Assembly: GCA_050743075.1 (NCBI GenBank)
Contig: JBOGDS010000069.1
Span: 1 to 20,423 of the forward strand
Length of the DNA: 20,423 nucleotides
Source: JBOGDS01 sp050743075
GTDB lineage: Bacteria > Actinomycetota > Actinomycetes > Jiangellales > Jiangellaceae
Reading direction: 5' to 3'
In this document: in pieces, positions 7,129 through 15,088 of the stretch
Numbering within the stretch: the stretch's first letter is position 1
Layout: the number at the start of each line of letters is the position of its first letter
The notes under the pieces: generated by a model
The model's input: the letters and a program-made list of their open reading frames with translations, nothing else
Database searches by the model: none
Told to the model about the DNA's origin: nothing
Position numbers and translations under genes: made by a program

Positions 7129-7731
7129 ATGAGTACGGTCATGACCGGTGCCACGATGTCGATCGACGGCTTCATCGCCGGACCGGACGAGAGCGGCTTC
7201 GACCTGCTGTTCCAGTGGTACGGCAACGGCGACGTCGAGATCGTCGGCGCCAGTCCGAACGTGCCGCCCGTCCGGGTCTCGCAGGCGAGCGCACAGCATC
7301 TACGGCAGCTCTTCGAGAGCACCGGCTCACTGCTGGTCGGCCGGCATCTCTACGACTTCACCAGCGCCTGGGGCGGGCGGCACCCGATGGACGTGCCGGT
7401 CGTGGTGCTCACCCACCGGCCGCCGGACGACCGGCCCGAGGCGGACGAGAACTTCGTGTTCGTGACCGGTGGCATCGAGGAGGCGGTCGAACGGGCGAAG
7501 GAGATCGCCGGCGGCAAGAACGTGGGTGTCAACGGCGGCCAGATGGCGCGGCAGTGCCTCGACGCCGGCCTGCTCGACGAGGTGCACGTCGACCTCGTCC
7601 CGGTCCTGCTCGGCGCCGGCACACCGTTCTTCGGCGAGCTCGCCGCCAGGCCGGTCGAGCTGGAGGGCCCGCTGTCCGTGGTGGAGGGCACCGGCGTCAC
7701 CCACCTCAGGTACGCAGTGGCCCGCCGCTGA
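7129..7731 (+). CDS. RibD C-terminal/dihydrofolate-reductase-like family protein
   Basis: 200 residues from ATG 7129, with GAGGAGG 8-14 nt upstream. The N-terminal TGATMSIDGFIAGPDES is the typical opening of the YyaP/YwjB-type DHFR-like family. LLVGRHLYDF (about 66-75), VPVVVLTHRPP, VTGGIEEAVERAKEIAGGKNVGVNGG and LDEVHVDLVPVLLGAGTPFFG follow in the order expected for the RibD_C fold, which binds NADPH. These proteins are usually about 180-210 residues and their substrates are mostly unknown; it is not the essential folate enzyme. The gene stands alone just outside the tRNA islet. Confidence 0.88.
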   Translation: MSTVMTGATMSIDGFIAGPDESGFDLLFQWYGNGDVEIVGASPNVPPVRVSQASAQHLRQLFESTGSLLVGRHLYDFTSAWGGRHPMDVPVVVLTHRPPDDRPEADENFVFVTGGIEEAVERAKEIAGGKNVGVNGGQMARQCLDAGLLDEVHVDLVPVLLGAGTPFFGELAARPVELEGPLSVVEGTGVTHLRYAVARR

Positions 7732-7880
7732 AGACGGCCACGCGCTGACGCCCGCCGTGCGCCGCACCGTGGACCGGGCCCGCCGGACCGGCACCTGCCG
7801 CGCCGAGGCCGCGGTAGCGAGGGACTAACCTCGGCATCTGTCGCGTCCCCGCCCACTGGCCAGCTCCGACGGAGGAGACG

Positions 7881-8192
7881 GTGTCGAAGCACCGCCGCAC
7901 CGGCCGGTCGAGAGCGAGCGACCCGACCCCGCCCCCGCCGGTGGCGCCGGCACCGACCGGCAGGCCGGCGGTCTCGCTGGCCGAGGTCGCGGTCTACGGC
8001 CTGCTCGGGTCGGCCGTCGCCGGCGGGGTGCTCGTCGCCGGCGGGCAGCCTCGCTGGCATGCCGCAGCGGTCGTCGTCGGCGCCGTGATCCTGCTCGTGG
8101 TGCTCCGCATCGCGGCCGGGAGGACGCCTCGACGGGCTGCGTCGCCGACGCCGCCATCCACAACCTCTCGCCGTGGCCGCCGCCGGCGTTGA
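7881..8192 (+). CDS. Small membrane protein with two predicted helices
   Basis: 103 residues from GTG 7881, preceded by GGAGGAG at 7871. A basic, Pro-rich N-terminus of about 30 residues is followed by two hydrophobic segments (VAVYGLLGSAVAGGVLVAGG at about 36-55 and AAAVVVGAVILLVVLRIAAG at about 61-80) and a basic tail. This resembles the small DUF3017-type membrane proteins of actinomycetes, but I cannot assign a family with confidence. It precedes orn by 21 nt; orn appears to have its own promoter inside this gap. Confidence 0.65.
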   Translation: MSKHRRTGRSRASDPTPPPPVAPAPTGRPAVSLAEVAVYGLLGSAVAGGVLVAGGQPRWHAAAVVVGAVILLVVLRIAAGRTPRRAASPTPPSTTSRRGRRRR

Positions 8193-8199
8193 GGCCCCG

Positions 8200-8205
8200 T
8201 AGGGT
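8200..8205 (+). promoter_or_regulatory. -10 box TAGGGT for leaderless orn
   Basis: TAGGGT lies 8 nt before the GTG at 8214, with no Shine-Dalgarno between. The spacing supports GTG 8214 rather than the TTG at 8205 as the orn start. Confidence 0.5.
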
Positions 8206-8213
8206 TGGGCAGC

Positions 8214-8855
8214 GTGAGCAGCGACCGCCTCGTCTGGATCGACTGCGAGATGACCGGCCTGGATCTCGTGACCGATGCCTTGATCGAGGTTGCCGTCCTG
8301 GTCACCGACAGCGAGCTCAACGTGCTCGGCGACGGCGTCGACCTCGTCATCGGCCCACCGGACGGCGCGCTCGATCAGATGAGCGACGTCGTCCGCAAGA
8401 TGCACACGGCCAGCGGCCTGATGGGCCAGCTCGCCGTCGGCGTGACCATGGAGCACGCCAATGCCCAGGTGCTCGCCTACCTCCGCGAACACCTGCCCGA
8501 GCCGGGCAAGGCCCCGCTTGCCGGCAACACCGTTCACATGGACCGGCTCTTCCTGGCCCGCGACCTGCCCGAGGTCGAGGCCTGGCTGCACTACCGCAAC
8601 GTCGACGTGTCCTCGATCAAGGAGCTGGTGCGGCGCTGGTATCCGCGCGTCTACTTCGCCAGCCCGGACAAGACCGGCAACCACCGGGCACTGGGCGACA
8701 TCCGAGACTCGATCGACGAGCTGCGCTACTACCGCCGCACCGTGTTCGTGCCGCTACCAGGACCGGACACGCCGGCGTCGAGAGTGGCGGCCACCTCGGT
8801 CGCCGAAGGTCAGCCCGACGACCCACGTGCTGTCGACGTCGCCGAGCAGGGCTGA
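8214..8855 (+). CDS. orn: Oligoribonuclease (3'-5' exoribonuclease, DEDDh family)
   Basis: 213 residues. It degrades 2-5 nt RNA fragments, including pGpG, to mononucleotides and is cytoplasmic. DEDDh motifs: LVWIDCEMTGLD (Exo I with D and E, about 5-16), a middle GNTVHMDRLFLARDLP (Exo II Asp), IKELVRRWYP, and the closing HRALGDIRDSIDELRYYR (Exo III His and Asp). All catalytic residues are present and the length is normal, with a short disordered actinobacterial tail. It is followed closely by tRNA-His. Confidence 0.96.
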   Translation: MSSDRLVWIDCEMTGLDLVTDALIEVAVLVTDSELNVLGDGVDLVIGPPDGALDQMSDVVRKMHTASGLMGQLAVGVTMEHANAQVLAYLREHLPEPGKAPLAGNTVHMDRLFLARDLPEVEAWLHYRNVDVSSIKELVRRWYPRVYFASPDKTGNHRALGDIRDSIDELRYYRRTVFVPLPGPDTPASRVAATSVAEGQPDDPRAVDVAEQG

Positions 8856-8873
8856 GGGGCCGCCGCGACGCCG

Positions 8874-8879
8874 TATACT
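8874..8879 (+). promoter_or_regulatory. -10 box TATACT for tRNA-His
   Basis: A near-consensus TATACT lies 35 nt before the tRNA. The -35 region is within the end of orn and is not a clear match. Confidence 0.5.
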
Positions 8880-8887
8880 TGTACGGC

Positions 8888-8910
8888 CGCGCCCTCGTAG
8901 CGGGGGCGCG
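8888..8910 (+). other. GC hairpin in the tRNA-His leader
   Basis: CGCGCCC and GGGCGCG form a 7-bp stem with a 9-nt loop that ends 4 nt before the tRNA. It may help leader processing or stop orn transcripts; no U tract follows. Confidence 0.35.
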
Positions 8911-8914
8911 TCAT

Positions 8915-8991
8915 GGTGGGTGTAGCTCAGCCGGTAGAGCACCTGGTTGTGGTCCAGGATGTCGCGGGTTCAAGTCCCGTCACTCACCCCA
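8915..8991 (+). tRNA. tRNA-His (GUG)
   Basis: Acceptor GTGGGTG (8916-8922) pairs with CACTCAC (8981-8987). The extra G-1 at 8915 faces discriminator C8988, the identity element of bacterial tRNA-His, and CCA is encoded at 8989-8991. The anticodon stem CCTGG/CCAGG holds loop TTGTGGT with anticodon GUG at 8949-8951. The T arm has GGTTCAAGTCC. Confidence 0.97.
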
Positions 8992-9081
8992 GTCTCGTTA
9001 CCGCGGGGGGCGTAGCCGGTCGTCGGAACGGCCCTCTAGCCTGAAGCCCAGGCACACACCCGGGTGAGCTGGAGGCGCTAC

Positions 9082-9969
9082 ATGGCGTTCGACATCGGTG
9101 AGTACACGCAGACCGCGCACAGGGTCCAGGACGACGACGTCGACTACGGGGCCTTCGTCGAGCGCCCGCTGTCGGTGTCGGCCCTGCGCTGCCTGCGCTA
9201 CATGTCCGACGTCGAGAGCCACACCATCTGCTACCTGCGCGACCTGCTGGTCACGCCGTCGCACAAGGACCCGGAGGTCACGGCCTTCCTCACCATGTGG
9301 GCGTACGAGGAGTTCTGGCACGGCGAGGCGCTCGACGCCGTTCTCCGTGCTCACAACGTCCCGGCCGACTACGGCCACATCAGGAACGTGCGCCTCGCCC
9401 AGGGCTTCCGCGACCGGATCGCACCGATCGAGCAGTCGCTGGCCGCCAACATCATCGGTGACGACTTCGTCGCGGTGCACATGACCTGGGGTGCGATCAA
9501 CGAGTGGTCGGCGCACGCCGCGTACGCCCGGATGATCGATCGCGAGGACCACCCGGAGCTGACGAAACTGCTGCGCCGGATCCAGCACCAGGAGTCTCGC
9601 CACCTGGCCTTCTACAACTCCCAGGCCCGGGACCGGCTGGAACGCTCGCCGCGGGCCCAGAAGCTGACCCGGTTCGCGCTGCGGAAGTTCTGGGCACCGG
9701 TCGGCTCCACCATCCAGCCGAAGGCGGAGACGGCGTTCGTGCTCGACTACCTGATGGGGGGCCCGGAGGGCGAGAAGCACATCGTCCGCCTCGACCGCAA
9801 GGTCGACACCCTTCCCGGACAGGAGGGCCTGGCCCTGGTGTCCATGGCCGTTGCCAAGTTCGGTGTGGGGCCGATGGCGGCCCGGGTGCCGCCGCGACCA
9901 ACTCTCGCCGCCCGGCTGGCGCCCCAGGCCAAGCACGCCGTCGCGGCCATGAAGATGGCGGTCCGTTAG
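9082..9969 (+). CDS. Diiron ferritin-like oxygenase/desaturase-like protein, operon gene 1
   Basis: 295 residues. ATG 9082 is chosen because GGAGG (9071-9075) precedes it at good spacing; GTG 9064 in frame lacks a site. The four-helix diiron ligand set is complete and in canonical order: E45, E77-x-x-H80 (YEEFWHGEA), E131 (INEWSAH), E161-x-x-H164 (QESRHLAFY). This fits the soluble acyl desaturase / aldehyde-deformylating oxygenase / AurF-like superfamily rather than ferritin storage. Being first in an operon with an acyl reductase and a PlsC acyltransferase suggests an O2-dependent reaction on a fatty acyl or fatty aldehyde chain (desaturation, hydroxylation or deformylation); which one cannot be read from sequence. 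Its stop overlaps the next start by 1 nt (TAGTG). Confidence 0.85.
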   Translation: MAFDIGEYTQTAHRVQDDDVDYGAFVERPLSVSALRCLRYMSDVESHTICYLRDLLVTPSHKDPEVTAFLTMWAYEEFWHGEALDAVLRAHNVPADYGHIRNVRLAQGFRDRIAPIEQSLAANIIGDDFVAVHMTWGAINEWSAHAAYARMIDREDHPELTKLLRRIQHQESRHLAFYNSQARDRLERSPRAQKLTRFALRKFWAPVGSTIQPKAETAFVLDYLMGGPEGEKHIVRLDRKVDTLPGQEGLALVSMAVAKFGVGPMAARVPPRPTLAARLAPQAKHAVAAMKMAVR

Positions 9970-12284
9970 TGCCGGTCACTGACCATCCGAAGTCCGACCA
10001 GCCGACGCGTCCCCATCTCGACGGCAGCCACATCCTGCTCACCGGCGCGACCGGCTTCCTCGGCCAGGCCGCGCTGGAGAAACTGCTCTCGTCGTACCCG
10101 GAGACAAGAGTCTCGCTGCTGATCCGGTCGCGTGGCAGCCAGCCGGGCTCCGGCCGGCTCGCCGGCCTCGTGCGCAAGCCCGTGTTCGAACGGTGGCGGG
10201 AACGGGTCGGCGCCGAGAAGGTCGACCGGGTCGTTGCCGAACGTGTCACCGTGATCGACGGCGACCTGGACGCGACCTCGAACGTCGCCCTCCCGGGCGA
10301 TCTCGACGTCGTCATCCACGGTGCGTCGACGGTCTCGTTCGACCCGCCGATCGACGAGGCGTTCCGGACCAACGTCGAGGGCGTGGCCAGCCTCTACGGC
10401 GCGCTGGCCCGCAGTGGCTCCGACCCGCACGTCGTCCACATCTCGACGGCCTACGTCGCCGGCGTCCGCAAGGGTGTGGTGAACGAGTCCCCGCTGACCC
10501 ACGACGTCGACTGGCCAGCCGAGGCCGCCGCAGCGGCAGCAGCCCGCGCCGAGGTCGAGGCCGCCTCCCGCCGCCCGGAGGTGCTGCGCAAGGCGATGGC
10601 CACGGCCCGCGGCGAGCACGGGAAGGCCGGGCCGCAGCGGGTGGCCCAGGCGGCCGAGGACGCCCGGCGCGCGTGGGTGACCAAGCGGCTGGTCGACTAC
10701 GGTCGAATGCGCGCGCAGAGCCTTGGCTGGCCCGACGTGTACACCTTGACCAAGGCGCTGGGCGAGCGCGTGGCGGAGCAGCGGTGGGCGGCAGCCGGGC
10801 GTCGCCTCTCGATCGTGCGCCCGGCCATCGTCGAGAGCGCGTTGCGCCACCCGTACCCAGGGTGGATCGACGGGTTCAAGATGGCCGACCCGTTGATCAT
10901 CGCTTACGGGCGGGGCATCCTGCCGGAGTTCCCCGGCCTGCCGGACAGCGTCCTCGACCTCATCCCGGTCGACTTCGTCGTCAACGCCACGCTCGCCGCC
11001 GCCGCAACACGGCCGGAGCCGGCACAGCCCGCGTACTTCCACGTCAGCTCCGGGGCACGCAACCCGCTGCCGTTCCGGGCCATGTACGAGCACGTCCACG
11101 CCTACTTCCACCGGCACCCGATGCCGGACAGCGAGCGGGGCCACATCGAGGCACCGTCCTGGCGCTTCCCGGGCACCAGCCAGGTCATGCGGATGCTGCG
11201 CACCGGCGAGCGCGCGGTCGACCTGGCCGAGCGCGCGCTGCTCCGGATGCCGGCATCGGACCGTACCCGCGGCTGGATGGGTACGGTGCACCAGCGCCAG
11301 CAGGAGCTGGAGGTGCTGCGGACGTATGCCGACCTCTACCAGTCCTACACGCAGGCCGAGGTCATCTACGACGACAGCAGGACATACGCCCTGCACCAGG
11401 CGCTTCCGCCGGACCGGAAGGGTGCTCACGGCTTCGATGCAGGAGAGATCGACTGGGAGCACTACCTCCAAGGCGTCCACTTCCCGGGAGTGACGGCCGT
11501 CATGCGATCGTTCTCTGCCCGCCGGCGGTCACGGACGGGTGCCGACACGGTGACGCTGCCGGAGCGCGACGACGTCGCCGCCGTCTTCGACCTCGAGGGC
11601 ACCGTCGTCGCCTCCAACGCCGTCGAGCACTACCTGTGGGCCAGGCTCGCGAGCCTGCCCCGGTCACAGTGGTCAGGCGAGATCGTCGATCTGGTCCGGT
11701 CGCTGCCCCGTTACCTGCGTGCGGAGAGGCGAGATCGCGGCGACTTCATCCGCACGTTCATGCGCCGCTATGAAGGCGTCGACGAGGTCGAGCTGCGCCG
11801 GCTCGTCGACGAGGTGCTGTCTGACGCGCTGCTCCAGCGGACGATGCCCGAGGCCGTGCGCCGGATCCGTCACCACCGTGAGGCGGGCCACCGCACTGTG
11901 CTGATCACCGGCACGATCGACGTGTTGGTCGAGCCGCTGGCGCCACTGTTCGACGAGATCGTCGCTGGCCGGATGCACAGCCGCGACGGCGTCTGGACCG
12001 GCTACCTCGCCACTCCTCCGCTGGTCGACGAGGCCCGGGCGGCGTGGCTCGGTCGCTACGCGTCCAGCACCGGGATCGACCTGTCCCGCTCCTACGCGTA
12101 CGGCGACAGCCACTCCGACCGGCCCTGGCTGGAGATGGTCGGCAATCCCCAGGCCGTCAACCCCGACGCCCACCTGTACCGCCACGCCAAGCGCAAGCAC
12201 TGGCGCATCCACAGCTGGGGCGAGCACACTCAGGGACGGCTGGAGGCGCTGCTGGACAGCGTCGGCACGGAGGTGAGGCTGTGA
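9969..12284 (+). CDS. Fatty acyl reductase (male-sterility/FAR-type SDR) fused to HAD-IB phosphatase, operon gene 2
   Basis: 771 residues from GTG 9969. Residues 20-350 form an extended SDR/NAD-binding reductase: TGATGFLG (25-32), HIST (157-160) and catalytic Y258-x-x-x-K262 (YTLTK), as in FAR enzymes that reduce acyl-CoA or acyl-ACP to aldehyde or alcohol with NADPH. An Ala/Arg-rich helical insert of about 70 residues (about 185-245) interrupts it. A linker (350-530) leads to a HAD domain: motif I FDLEGT (D541, with E543 where Asp is usual), motif II LITGT (645-649) and motif IV GDSHSD (712-717). HAD-IB enzymes hydrolyse phosphate monoesters or act as phosphotransferases. The fusion suggests reduction of an acyl group and dephosphorylation of the same or a partner intermediate. 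Confidence 0.85.
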   Translation: MPVTDHPKSDQPTRPHLDGSHILLTGATGFLGQAALEKLLSSYPETRVSLLIRSRGSQPGSGRLAGLVRKPVFERWRERVGAEKVDRVVAERVTVIDGDLDATSNVALPGDLDVVIHGASTVSFDPPIDEAFRTNVEGVASLYGALARSGSDPHVVHISTAYVAGVRKGVVNESPLTHDVDWPAEAAAAAAARAEVEAASRRPEVLRKAMATARGEHGKAGPQRVAQAAEDARRAWVTKRLVDYGRMRAQSLGWPDVYTLTKALGERVAEQRWAAAGRRLSIVRPAIVESALRHPYPGWIDGFKMADPLIIAYGRGILPEFPGLPDSVLDLIPVDFVVNATLAAAATRPEPAQPAYFHVSSGARNPLPFRAMYEHVHAYFHRHPMPDSERGHIEAPSWRFPGTSQVMRMLRTGERAVDLAERALLRMPASDRTRGWMGTVHQRQQELEVLRTYADLYQSYTQAEVIYDDSRTYALHQALPPDRKGAHGFDAGEIDWEHYLQGVHFPGVTAVMRSFSARRRSRTGADTVTLPERDDVAAVFDLEGTVVASNAVEHYLWARLASLPRSQWSGEIVDLVRSLPRYLRAERRDRGDFIRTFMRRYEGVDEVELRRLVDEVLSDALLQRTMPEAVRRIRHHREAGHRTVLITGTIDVLVEPLAPLFDEIVAGRMHSRDGVWTGYLATPPLVDEARAAWLGRYASSTGIDLSRSYAYGDSHSDRPWLEMVGNPQAVNPDAHLYRHAKRKHWRIHSWGEHTQGRLEALLDSVGTEVRL

Positions 12285-13495
12285 TCCTCGCCCTGGAGTA
12301 CCAGCGCTCGCCGGCCCGCTACCTGGCCGCGCGAGCGGTCACCTCGACGGGCGCCGGCAGCCGCCTGGCCGGCATGGTCGCCGGCAACGTCGCGCCGCTC
12401 CGGCTGATGAACCGCCCGCCCCCCGACCTACCGGGCCCAGGGTGGACTCGGGTGTCCCCACGGCTGTCCGGTATCTGCGGCTCGGACCTCGGGCTCCTCG
12501 CCGGCCAGTCGTCCCCGTATCTGTCACCGATGACGTCCATGCCGTTCGTGCCCGGCCACGAGGTCGTCGGCGAGACGCTCGACGACCTGCCGGATGTGCC
12601 ACGCGGGTCGCGGGTCGTGCTTGATCCGGTTCTCTCCTGCGCGCCCCGCGCGACGAAGCAGTGCCGGTGGTGCGAGTCCGGCCAGGAGAGCCGCTGCGAC
12701 CACATCACGACGGGCGCCCTCGCGCCCGGTCTGCAGACCGGGTTCTGTGCCGACACCGGTGGCGGCTGGGGCCGCCAGTTGGTCGCACACGAGAGCCAAC
12801 TCCACCTGGTGCCGGATGCCCTTCCCGACGAGCGTGCGGTCCTGGTCGAGCCGCTGGCCTGTGCTGTCCACTCGGTACGGCGGGTGGAAATCGCGACCGG
12901 AGCGTCCGTCGTCGTGATCGGCGCCGGCACGGTCGGGCTGCTGACGTTGCTCGCCCTTCGCGAGTTGGCCCCGTCGGTGCGCATCCACGTCGTCGCCAAG
13001 CACCGCCACCAGCAGGAGCGGGCAGGGGCGCTCGGCGCCACGGCCGTACACGAGCCGGCTCGCGCGACCCGGGCGTTGCGCCGGGCCACGACGTCGCGCA
13101 TGCATGGCCCCGAGCGCGGCTCGGAGTTCCTGCTCGGCGGGGCCGACATCGCGTTCGAGTGCACAGGCGGCGCGAGTGGCCTCGACTCCGCGCTGCGGCT
13201 GGTCCGGGCCGGCGGCACGGTCGTCGTCTCGGGCATGCCGTCGGGCAACGTCGACCTGACGCCGCTGTGGTACCGCGAGCTGAACCTCGTCGGTGCCTAC
13301 GCTTCGGACTCGGGCGGGCCCGACGGCGCCCGGCCGGACTTCGCCGAGGCCGTCGAGCTCGCCGGTACCGCGCCGCTGAACGGCTGGGTCGAGCCCGCGT
13401 ACCCGCTGGCCCGCTGGCGGCGGGCGCTCGGCCACGCGGCCGACGCCGGCCGGCTGGGCAGTATCAAGATCGCCTTCGATCCGCGCCGCGACTGA
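12281..13495 (+). CDS. Zinc-dependent MDR alcohol dehydrogenase-like oxidoreductase, operon gene 3
   Basis: 404 residues from GTG 12281, which overlaps the previous stop by 4 nt (GTGA) and follows a GGAGGTGAGG site. Catalytic zinc ligands are C66 (GICGSD), H93/E94 (PGHE) and probably E190 (LVEPL). Four structural-zinc cysteines are present but unusually spaced: C110, C118, C121 and C129. The Rossmann fold has VVIGAGTVG (211-219). An N-terminal stretch of about 45 residues and an Arg-rich loop (about 250-280) are longer than in typical family members. It probably interconverts an alcohol and an aldehyde or ketone with NAD(P)H; a polyol, sugar or fatty alcohol substrate cannot be separated by sequence. 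Context places it in the same lipid pathway. Confidence 0.87.
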   Translation: MILALEYQRSPARYLAARAVTSTGAGSRLAGMVAGNVAPLRLMNRPPPDLPGPGWTRVSPRLSGICGSDLGLLAGQSSPYLSPMTSMPFVPGHEVVGETLDDLPDVPRGSRVVLDPVLSCAPRATKQCRWCESGQESRCDHITTGALAPGLQTGFCADTGGGWGRQLVAHESQLHLVPDALPDERAVLVEPLACAVHSVRRVEIATGASVVVIGAGTVGLLTLLALRELAPSVRIHVVAKHRHQQERAGALGATAVHEPARATRALRRATTSRMHGPERGSEFLLGGADIAFECTGGASGLDSALRLVRAGGTVVVSGMPSGNVDLTPLWYRELNLVGAYASDSGGPDGARPDFAEAVELAGTAPLNGWVEPAYPLARWRRALGHAADAGRLGSIKIAFDPRRD

Positions 13496-13507
13496 CGAGG
13501 AGCACGA

Positions 13508-15088
13508 ATGAGTAGACCAGGGTTCGTCCTCGAGGTCGACGAGCGAACGCCGCCGTTGCTGATGCACCAGGGTGAGGGCTTCCGGCTGGAGCGGCTGCCG
13601 CTCGGCAGCAAGGTGATCTACGCGCCGGACTCGCTGCCGGGCCTGAAGAACGTCGACGCCGCCATCGCCCGGGCCCTGCTGAACCCGGTGGGCACGGAGC
13701 CACTGCCCGACCTGCTGCGCTCCGGGATGCGGCTGACGATTGTCTTCGACGACATCTCCTTGCCGCTGCCACCGATGCAGACGCCCGACGTCCGCCAGCG
13801 CGTCATCGAGCACGTCCTCGAGCTGGCTGCCGCCAATGGCGTCGACGACGTCGAGCTGATCGCGGGCAACTCCCTGCACCGCCGGATGACGCCCGCCGAG
13901 CTCAAGCGTGTCGTCGGCGAGCGGGTGTTCCGGTCGTTCTTCCCCGACCACCTGCGCAACCACGACGCCGAAGACCACGCGAACCTGGTCGAAGTGGGGA
14001 CGACGGGGCAGGGCGAGGTCGTCGAGCTCAACCGGCGGGCGATGCAGAGCGATCTCGTCGTCTACGTCAACATCACGCTGACGGCGATGAGCGGGGGGCC
14101 GAAGTCGGTCTCGGTGGGCTTGGCGAGCTACCGAAGCCTGCGTCACCACCACAACGTGCACACGCTCCGGCACTCCCGGTCCTTCAACGACCCGCCCAAC
14201 TCGGCGATGCACCACTCGTACGAGCGGATGAAGGACGTGATCGGCGACCACGTCACCGTCTTCCAGATCGAGGCCACGCTCAACAACGACACGTTCCCGT
14301 CGACGACGGGATTCCTCAACAAGCGCGAGTGGGAGTGGAACCTGGCCGACCAGGGCCGCTACCTGGCGGTGAAGCGGGCCAACGAGTTGCTGCCGGCGAA
14401 GTCGCGGCGACGGCTCTGGCAGGCGACGGCAGCGCCGTACGGCGTGACCGGCGTCAACGCCGGCGTTCCGGCGGAGGTGCACGCCCTGACGCTGGCCAAC
14501 GTGCACCGCCAGCAGCTCACCGAGGTCGCCGGGCAGTCGGACGTCGCGATCTTCGGGCTGCCCTACATCTGCCCGTACAACGTCAACTCGATCATGAACC
14601 CGATCCTGGTGATGTCGCTCGGGCTCGGGTACTTCTTCAACCTCTACAAGAACCGGCCGATCGTGCGCGAGGGCGGTACCGCGATCTTCTACCACCCGGT
14701 GCCGGGCGAGTTCCATCCCGTTCACCACCCGAGCTACATCGACTTCTACGACGAGGTGCTGACCCAGAGCACCGACCCGGCCGTGCTCGAGACGAAGTAC
14801 GAAGAGCAGTTCGCGACCGACCCGTGGTACATCCAGCTCTACCGCAAGAGCTACGCGTACCACGGCGTCCACCCGTTCTACATGTGGTACTGGGGGGCAC
14901 ACGCGCTGGAGCACCTCGGTGAGGTGATCTTCGTCGGCGGGAACCGGCGGACGACGGCCCGGATGGGTTTCAAGTCGGCTTCGACGCTGGCCGACGCGCT
15001 GGAGATCGCGTCGCACTCCGTCGGCAGCAACCCGTCGATCACGTACCTGCACGCTCCCCCGCTGGTCATGGCGGACGTGCGCGGATGA
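13508..15088 (+). CDS. LarA-like protein (lactate racemase / DUF2088 superfamily), operon gene 4
   Basis: 526 residues from ATG 13508, with GAGGAG 8 nt upstream. The N-terminal half has the LarA layout: IVFDDISLPLPPM (78-90), GVDDVELIAGNSLHRRMTPAEL (around 111-131, catalytic-His position H124) and SGGPKS (195-200) with K199 where LarA's nickel-pincer cofactor is attached; H215 in the following HHH falls where the nickel-ligand His of LarA lies. Two LarA residues seem changed: the Arg of DDxSRP is Leu85, and the second catalytic His, expected about ten residues before K199, is Asn/Ile. The C-terminal 250 residues are rich in Tyr, His and Trp and I recognise no separate domain. Known relatives racemise or epimerise 2-hydroxy acids. 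No cofactor genes (larB, larC, larE) are in the window. Confidence 0.75.
   Translation: MSRPGFVLEVDERTPPLLMHQGEGFRLERLPLGSKVIYAPDSLPGLKNVDAAIARALLNPVGTEPLPDLLRSGMRLTIVFDDISLPLPPMQTPDVRQRVIEHVLELAAANGVDDVELIAGNSLHRRMTPAELKRVVGERVFRSFFPDHLRNHDAEDHANLVEVGTTGQGEVVELNRRAMQSDLVVYVNITLTAMSGGPKSVSVGLASYRSLRHHHNVHTLRHSRSFNDPPNSAMHHSYERMKDVIGDHVTVFQIEATLNNDTFPSTTGFLNKREWEWNLADQGRYLAVKRANELLPAKSRRRLWQATAAPYGVTGVNAGVPAEVHALTLANVHRQQLTEVAGQSDVAIFGLPYICPYNVNSIMNPILVMSLGLGYFFNLYKNRPIVREGGTAIFYHPVPGEFHPVHHPSYIDFYDEVLTQSTDPAVLETKYEEQFATDPWYIQLYRKSYAYHGVHPFYMWYWGAHALEHLGEVIFVGGNRRTTARMGFKSASTLADALEIASHSVGSNPSITYLHAPPLVMADVRG

Noticed and set aside
6754..7322. Minus-strand frames reading RPAGLEPAAKCLEGTCC and RQDSNLRPSA
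   Set aside because: These are antisense translations of the tRNA-Arg remnant, a familiar false protein; no ribosome site or family match.
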